In this document: one piece after another, positions 55,201 through 61,200 of the stretch
Layout: each line of letters begins with the position of its first letter
Numbering within the stretch: position 1 is the first letter of the stretch
NCBI GenBank assembly: GCA_963970005.1
Contig: CAXAMN010022673.1
Coordinates: forward strand, 207,453-271,452
Source of the DNA: Durusdinium trenchii
Lineage: Eukaryota; Sar; Dinophyceae; Suessiales; Symbiodiniaceae
Reading direction: 5' to 3'
DNA: 64,000 nucleotides
Position numbers and translations under genes: made by a program
Notes under the pieces: generated by a model
Database searches by the model: none
What the model was told of the DNA's origin: nothing
The model's input: the letters and a program-made list of their open reading frames with translations, nothing else

Positions 55201-58200
55201 GGTCTGTGAACCATCAAGGATCGACCCCATGGTTCGGGCTAACCGCTTCTGCCTCTCCAGTTCAGCCTTGGAGATCTCATCAAAGATGTAGCACTCAGCC
55301 GCTATGTCAGCTGGGAAGGGCGCGTGCCGGGCCAAGACTCGATGCCGCCTTGTGCCCAGGTCCTGGACCTCAAGGTCCAAGTCGGGCGTCAGCGCGACCC
55401 ACTGGCCGCCTCCAATCTTGTGGAGGAGGAGGCGGTGGTGGTAGAAGTAACCATTCGCATCCCCAGGGTAGTGGATCAAGACTTGAGGATCCGGAATGTT
55501 GAGCGTCCGATCCATGACTAAGCTCGTTCGTCTCGAGCGCGAAGCCGATCAGACGGACGTCCGGGTCCAGTCCGGCCAGAGGGTGACTGTGTCAGGTCAC
55601 TCACTGGGAGTGGAACAGGCACACCAGGCTCTTCCTTGATAACCAATCCAAATCTCTGAAATCTTGCAATGCAAACCAAAACCAGCCCTGTAATCAAAGT
55701 GAATGCGATCACCGACAAGACCACCTGGTTCACGGATCTCAGCCAACTGTTGGATCGCTCGCAGGCTTCAAGGACAGAATTAAATCCTGTGACCAGCTCC
55801 CTGGCCCGGAAGACCTCGACCCTAAGACCTGCAATCTCGGTCTCCAAGGAATCACGTTGGGTCCCGTCGAGGAAAGATCTAGCCAAATGGGATCCAAAGA
55901 TCAGACCCCAACTCACGGCGCCGCGGTCCATGAAAGGCTTGGGACCCCCCGATGAAGCTCTTGAGGTTAAATATCGAGAAACACATGGGGCATCAACGAA
56001 ACCGCATCCACAAAACACGCAAGCTCTGCATACACAACATGACACAACATTACACATCTCAGCATTACACAACATTACATAACATTACATTACATTACAT
56101 AGGTACATGCACATTTGAGTATCAGGCACCAACAAAGATAATGGACCACTTTATACGCACGATCAATGCTAGTTGATGGCCTAACTCATCATAATTCCTA
56201 ATTGAGGGAGGCGCAGCCTCTCCGCAACCTCTTGACTATTTCTCAAGGAGACATGACCCTAGCTTGATCCAAGGCACGATGGGAGCATGCCAAGTAATTT
56301 CATGATCAGACTTAGGTTTCCACCAAAATGATCACATTCTCTGAGAAGAACAAGTAATTTAGAAAAACGTGATTGCCAACTGAATAATTACTCCTCAAAA
56401 TGTATATGTTTTAGCGGAGGGGGCATAAATAAAAGCAAGAAAGAAATACAGAAAAACAGAACGCGACATGTGACAGCCATAGGATGGAGCCTGCAAAGCT
56501 TCGCTTAAAAACGAGCTGGCTGAAGCCGTGCACCAAGCTCGAGCTCGGTGAAGAGATGTAGAGCTTAGATCTGTCGAAGATCTGTTTTTTGGAGGAACTC
56601 AAACTGTCGAGCTGCTTCTTATTGCGCTTGGAGGACGTTAGTCTCCAGGATTTTCCGCGTTTTACCCGAGGTCTCCAGTAGCTGACTGAAGGTGCCGAAG
56701 CGGCCCGACGGCGTCAACACCGCTGTGGGTCAAGCCAAGGTAGCTTGACCCGGCTAGTAGTCTACACCCTGGAAGACGATCCCATGGAACCTGAAAAGCC
56801 CCCAGTTGGTAGAGGAACATCGTCTTCCATGGGACCAGGACGGACGTCAGGGTCGAGCTGTGAGTTGACGACTGGTTCGCGCTCTTCGGCTCCTTACTCT
56901 GTGGGAATCATCAGGGTTTCTGGGTGCCATGTTAGATGGGTTGGACCCATTTGGCGGCGAGGGGAGTGAGACTCACACGTGGGGTGAAGCTGGTTGGAAG
57001 CGCTGACAGGAGTGTCAAATGGTGGGGGGACACAAATCATTGAATCCGAATGGTCCGAGTCAAGTAAAATCTGGATTCACCAAAACATCACCAAACCCCC
57101 CCCAATACATTTTCCTGGTCAAAGCTCTTCAGGCTTCGGAGTGCTTTATTGATCAACCGTCGTATTTGCATCCCAGGGCTTCCAGGCAAACCATTATAGC
57201 TGGGAGTCCCAGTGGTTCCAAAGACAAAAGCCATAGACCGAACGAATCCCTGGTTCCTTATATTAAAACTCACACCTGCTGACTTTTGATGCGCTCCGCA
57301 GTTTATGTTTCACCTTATAGTGGTAACTGGGATCCACTGGGGATGATAGGATCCAGAAACCGCCCTCGGTCGGAGTTGTTCATCATTGATCAACGCCCTG
57401 CAGAGACCGGTGGCTTTTTTGGACCTTGTACATAGGGGTGACCGGTCATCCCAAACCATGGAGCATACCTCCATGGAGCATGTGTATGAAACAGTCGAAC
57501 GGTTACCTCATTTATGACCATCCAACGTAAGTATATACCTTTTCATCACATGTTCATCCATGGATGGTCGCGAAATAATGTTGAACACTCCGGCTAAGCT
57601 GGGGCATTCTCCCGAGCCGATTGCCTGGAAACCATGGATTTTGCAGAACTGGGATTCTATATTACTGGGGGACAAAAACACATTCCTAAAAGGATCTAAA
57701 AGGTGTGGCAGGTGATCCACTAACCTACCTTGCCTTGGCCGGGCTATCAAAAAGAAAATTAATATATATATATATCAAAAAGAAAATTTGTATATCCTAT
57801 CAAAAAGAAAATTAATTTGTATCAAAAACAAAATATATCTCACAAAGAGCTGCGCCTGCCACTGCAAACCGCCTTGGCAGCGCTGCGCAATGTGAATCTG
57901 GATGTGCAGATTTCGTGGCGCGCGCAGCACTTTGGGCATCTCCAGTGGCAGATTTCGTAGCAGGAGCAGCACTTTGTGCACTGGAACTGCAGATTTCGTG
58001 GCCTGCGCAGCACTTTGATCACCTCTAGTAGCAGATTTCGTGGCAGGAGCGGCACTTTGTGCACTGGAACTGCAGATTTCGTGGCAGGCGCAGCACTTGG
58101 AGCACCTCCAGTAGCAGGTTTCGTGGCAGCAGCGGCACTTTGCGCATTGGAAGTGCAGATTTCGTGGCAGGCACAGCACTTTGAGCACCTCCATGTAGCA

Positions 58201-61200
58201 GGTTTCGTGGCAGGAGCGGCACTTTGTACGCAGCACTTTGAGCACCTTCAGTTGCAGGGCTCGTGGCAGGCGCAGCACTTTGTGCGCTGGAACTGCAGAT
58301 TTCATGGCAGGCGCAGCACTTCGTGAACCTCAAAGTGCAGATTGCGTGAACCTCTGTCTATAAGCGCAGATTTCGTGGCAAGCGCAGCGATTGCGAACCT
58401 TGTAGTGCAGTTTGCGTGGCGTTTGTGTGGATCTGAAGACCTGTGAAAAGAGCTCTTGATATCTCTGGATCTGAACATCTTTCTACACCCTCTGCAAGTA
58501 TAGAACTTAGATTTCAACACCTCCCTGGATCTCAAGACTCAAGACCTCTAAACCTCCATCTTTAGGTCTGCGGGTTTCTAGACCTCTACACCTGCAGATC
58601 CGTCTGGATGTCCAGGCCTCTGGATCTTTGTAGATGTAGATCTCTCTGCATCTCAACCGTGATCTGTCTGAATTTCACGATGATGGCTCACAAAACCACA
58701 AGACCTGTGGATGGCTCACAAAAGGTCTGCTATGTTGGAATGGCACCTTCCTCCTCTAAAGTTTATGCTGACAACAGGTCTGCTCCTGTAAACTTTGCCC
58801 TCGCATGGCTCACAAAAGGTCTGCTACGTTGGAATAGCAAGTTCTACCCCCGGGTTGCTCACAAAACAAAGGCCTGCTACGTTGTAATGGCAACTTCTTC
58901 CTCTAAGTTTCAACCTCGCAAGGCTAACAAAAGGTCTGCAACGTTGGAATGGCTCCTTCCTCTTCAAAATTTTGCCCTCAGGTGGCTCACAAAAGGTTTG
59001 CTACCTTGGAATGGCACTTTCTTCGTCTAAATTTTACCGTCAGGGTGGCTCACAAAAAAGGTGTGCTACGTCTGGCGATAAAAGGTCTGCTACGGTGCTT
59101 CACAGGATGTATGACCAGATTTCCAATCACCTTTAACGCGTCTTGCCTCGAAAGTACAGACTCAAGGACCCGAAGACCAGGACGAAGGACCAAAGGACCA
59201 GAGGACCAAGGGACCAGAGGACCAAGGGACCAGAGCACCAAGGGACCAGAGGAGCAAGGGACCAGAGGGACCAAGGGACCAGGGGACCAAGGAACCAGGA
59301 CAAAGGGACCAAAGGACCAAGCGACCAGGACCAAAGGAGTAGGGGAAATTTTATGTTTGATACGAATTAATGTTTTTTGATAGGAATTAGTTTTCTTTTT
59401 GATAGGTATCCCCCTTGCCTTCTGGGTGTTCGCCTTCCACATGTTCTGCCTGGAAAAAAGCCTTCCACGTCTCCCGGCGTCCAATGGGACCGGTGTCCCG
59501 GATCGGAGCAACGGATCACCCACTGACCCTCACTGACCCGTTCCAAGCTTGGAAGGGAAACCATGGTCCCTGAAAAAGACCTTGACGAGTTGATCAAGCC
59601 TTTCAACCAACCAGAACCTCGACAATATGGTTTTTGGCCCAAAACCCGCGGCCTCAAAGCCTGGAAAAGGTGGTTCGAACTTAGGAAATCCAATCCCTCA
59701 AAAGGTGTGGCAGGTGATCCACTTTTCCTGGGTCGGCTCAGCCATTATATGGTCACTGACACTCAGAAAGGATCCCAACCAGATTGGGGCAGCTGGGCGG
59801 ATACAAGACCTCCTCTATGATTCTCTGGAACATATCTTGTCTTCACAAATACTTCCCACCAAAACCACTGGGCTCTGGCCAACCAATGGGCTCGGCTCGG
59901 CCAGCCGGAGCGGGGGGGGGTTCTCTAACTCCAACGGTCGCAGTGTTTTCTCTATCGCCCCACGTCTCCATCGTTGGACCCCTCACACCTCTCTGGCTGG
60001 TCACTGGTGTCAACTGACCGCCTTCCATCATCACAGCGAAGGGGCAAGTGCTTGTTCTCATTGACGAAGCGATGGCTCTTGGCCACCGCAAAGCGGAACA
60101 TCCTGGTCCGTCGGTGCTTCGGTCCGGTACGGGGGTGGGGAGGCAGCTGCCAGGTTTGTAATTACCCGAATCCGGGCCCGAAGCAACACCCAAACACGAC
60201 GATCCATGGGACTGCCATGTCCGACTGCCGCCCCATTCACCCCCTCTGGCACCACCACCCCTGGCCTGATCGGTAAATATATATAGTGTCATGGAGTGTC
60301 TGGGATAGGGTTTTGAGGGGCGTTTCGGTGTCGGGTCCGACCCCTGCCATGGAGAGCCCAAGGATTCCTAGGGTAAGACAGTAAGTGGAAATTGGATAGG
60401 TCTCATCCTCGCCAACCAGTGGAAGTGTTGTAAGGGCACTTTGAGGCAGACTAAATAGGAATCATGTTCCACCTAGTCCCGGTTCAGGCGCAAAGCAGCA
60501 GTGCAGGCAGATGATTTTGGATTCTGGGCTGAGATGAAGATTCCCCAAACAGCTTTGACTCAATTCTTGCTTAGAAACTATCTTGGGTCAAGATGATTTC
60601 TGGCCTTTTGTATCCTTTGAATTGGCTTGCTTTTGGGAATGATCCGGCTTGACCGGTATGCATTTGGCTCTCCTAGGGCCGGACACTGCAAACCAAAAAT
60701 GGCCAATAGAAACCGCATGTCGAAACCGCCGAAAACCGCCCCGCGGCGGCTCTGTTGGGTCGATGCTGTTGTGGCCAGCAATCCAGCCATGTCTCCAGTT
60801 CGCCTGGTTGGAGGACCTCGATTCTTCCAGGCTTTGGTGGGCCAATCCCAAATTCACGTTTTTGTTTTCTACAGTGCCATCCAGTCGAGGTGAAGAGTCA
60901 CCCCAAGGTGAAGAGTCATCCTGGGTAGTGGATCTGTCCACCGAGCCGGAGAGGAGCCCCCTGCGAGCCCTGCCACGCCTCACACGCCACCTTCAGAAGC
61001 ATACTATTCCACCATTTGGGTGTTTTTTCAATAGAAAACTAGACGACGAGTGGCCCGAAAGCATGTTTCATCACGTAGGAAGTCAGAGTGTGAGTTATCT
61101 GTTAAGTGTTCAGTGTGAAGTGTTAAGTCGAGTGAGTTGAGGCAGTGTGTGGGTCTCTGTGTGTGTGTATCTATGTCTGTGTGTGTGTATGAGTCTCTGT

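Larger units (their letters stand above)
49938..56075 (-). mobile_element. DIRS-like tyrosine-recombinase retroelement with methyltransferase domain
   Basis: About 6.1 kb, transcribed leftward. Order: ORF-A with a membrane segment, Gag-like ORF, reverse transcriptase, RNase H, C5-methyltransferase-like domain, tyrosine recombinase. RT plus a tyrosine recombinase in place of a DDE integrase defines the DIRS order. No LTRs were seen. Both flanks carry ATGTAATGTAATG-type repeats (about 49840-49880 and 56070-56101) that may mark the ends or an insertion into simple repeat. Degeneration is slight: apparent frameshifts near 54900 and 53835, a nonsense codon at 53358-53356, and a recombinase frame offset near 50995. 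Sense insertion in intron 4 of the acyltransferase gene. The exact ends are uncertain. Confidence 0.85.
56102..60057. other. intron 4 of acyltransferase, part 5' of the retroelement
   Basis: Holds the 56.76 kb foldback, the A/B tandem array, the 62 bp array and the GGACCA array. A segment at 57200-57260 (GGGAGTCCCAGTGGTTCCAA) matches one at 21297-21350, a dispersed repeat. No exon seen. Confidence 0.55.
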
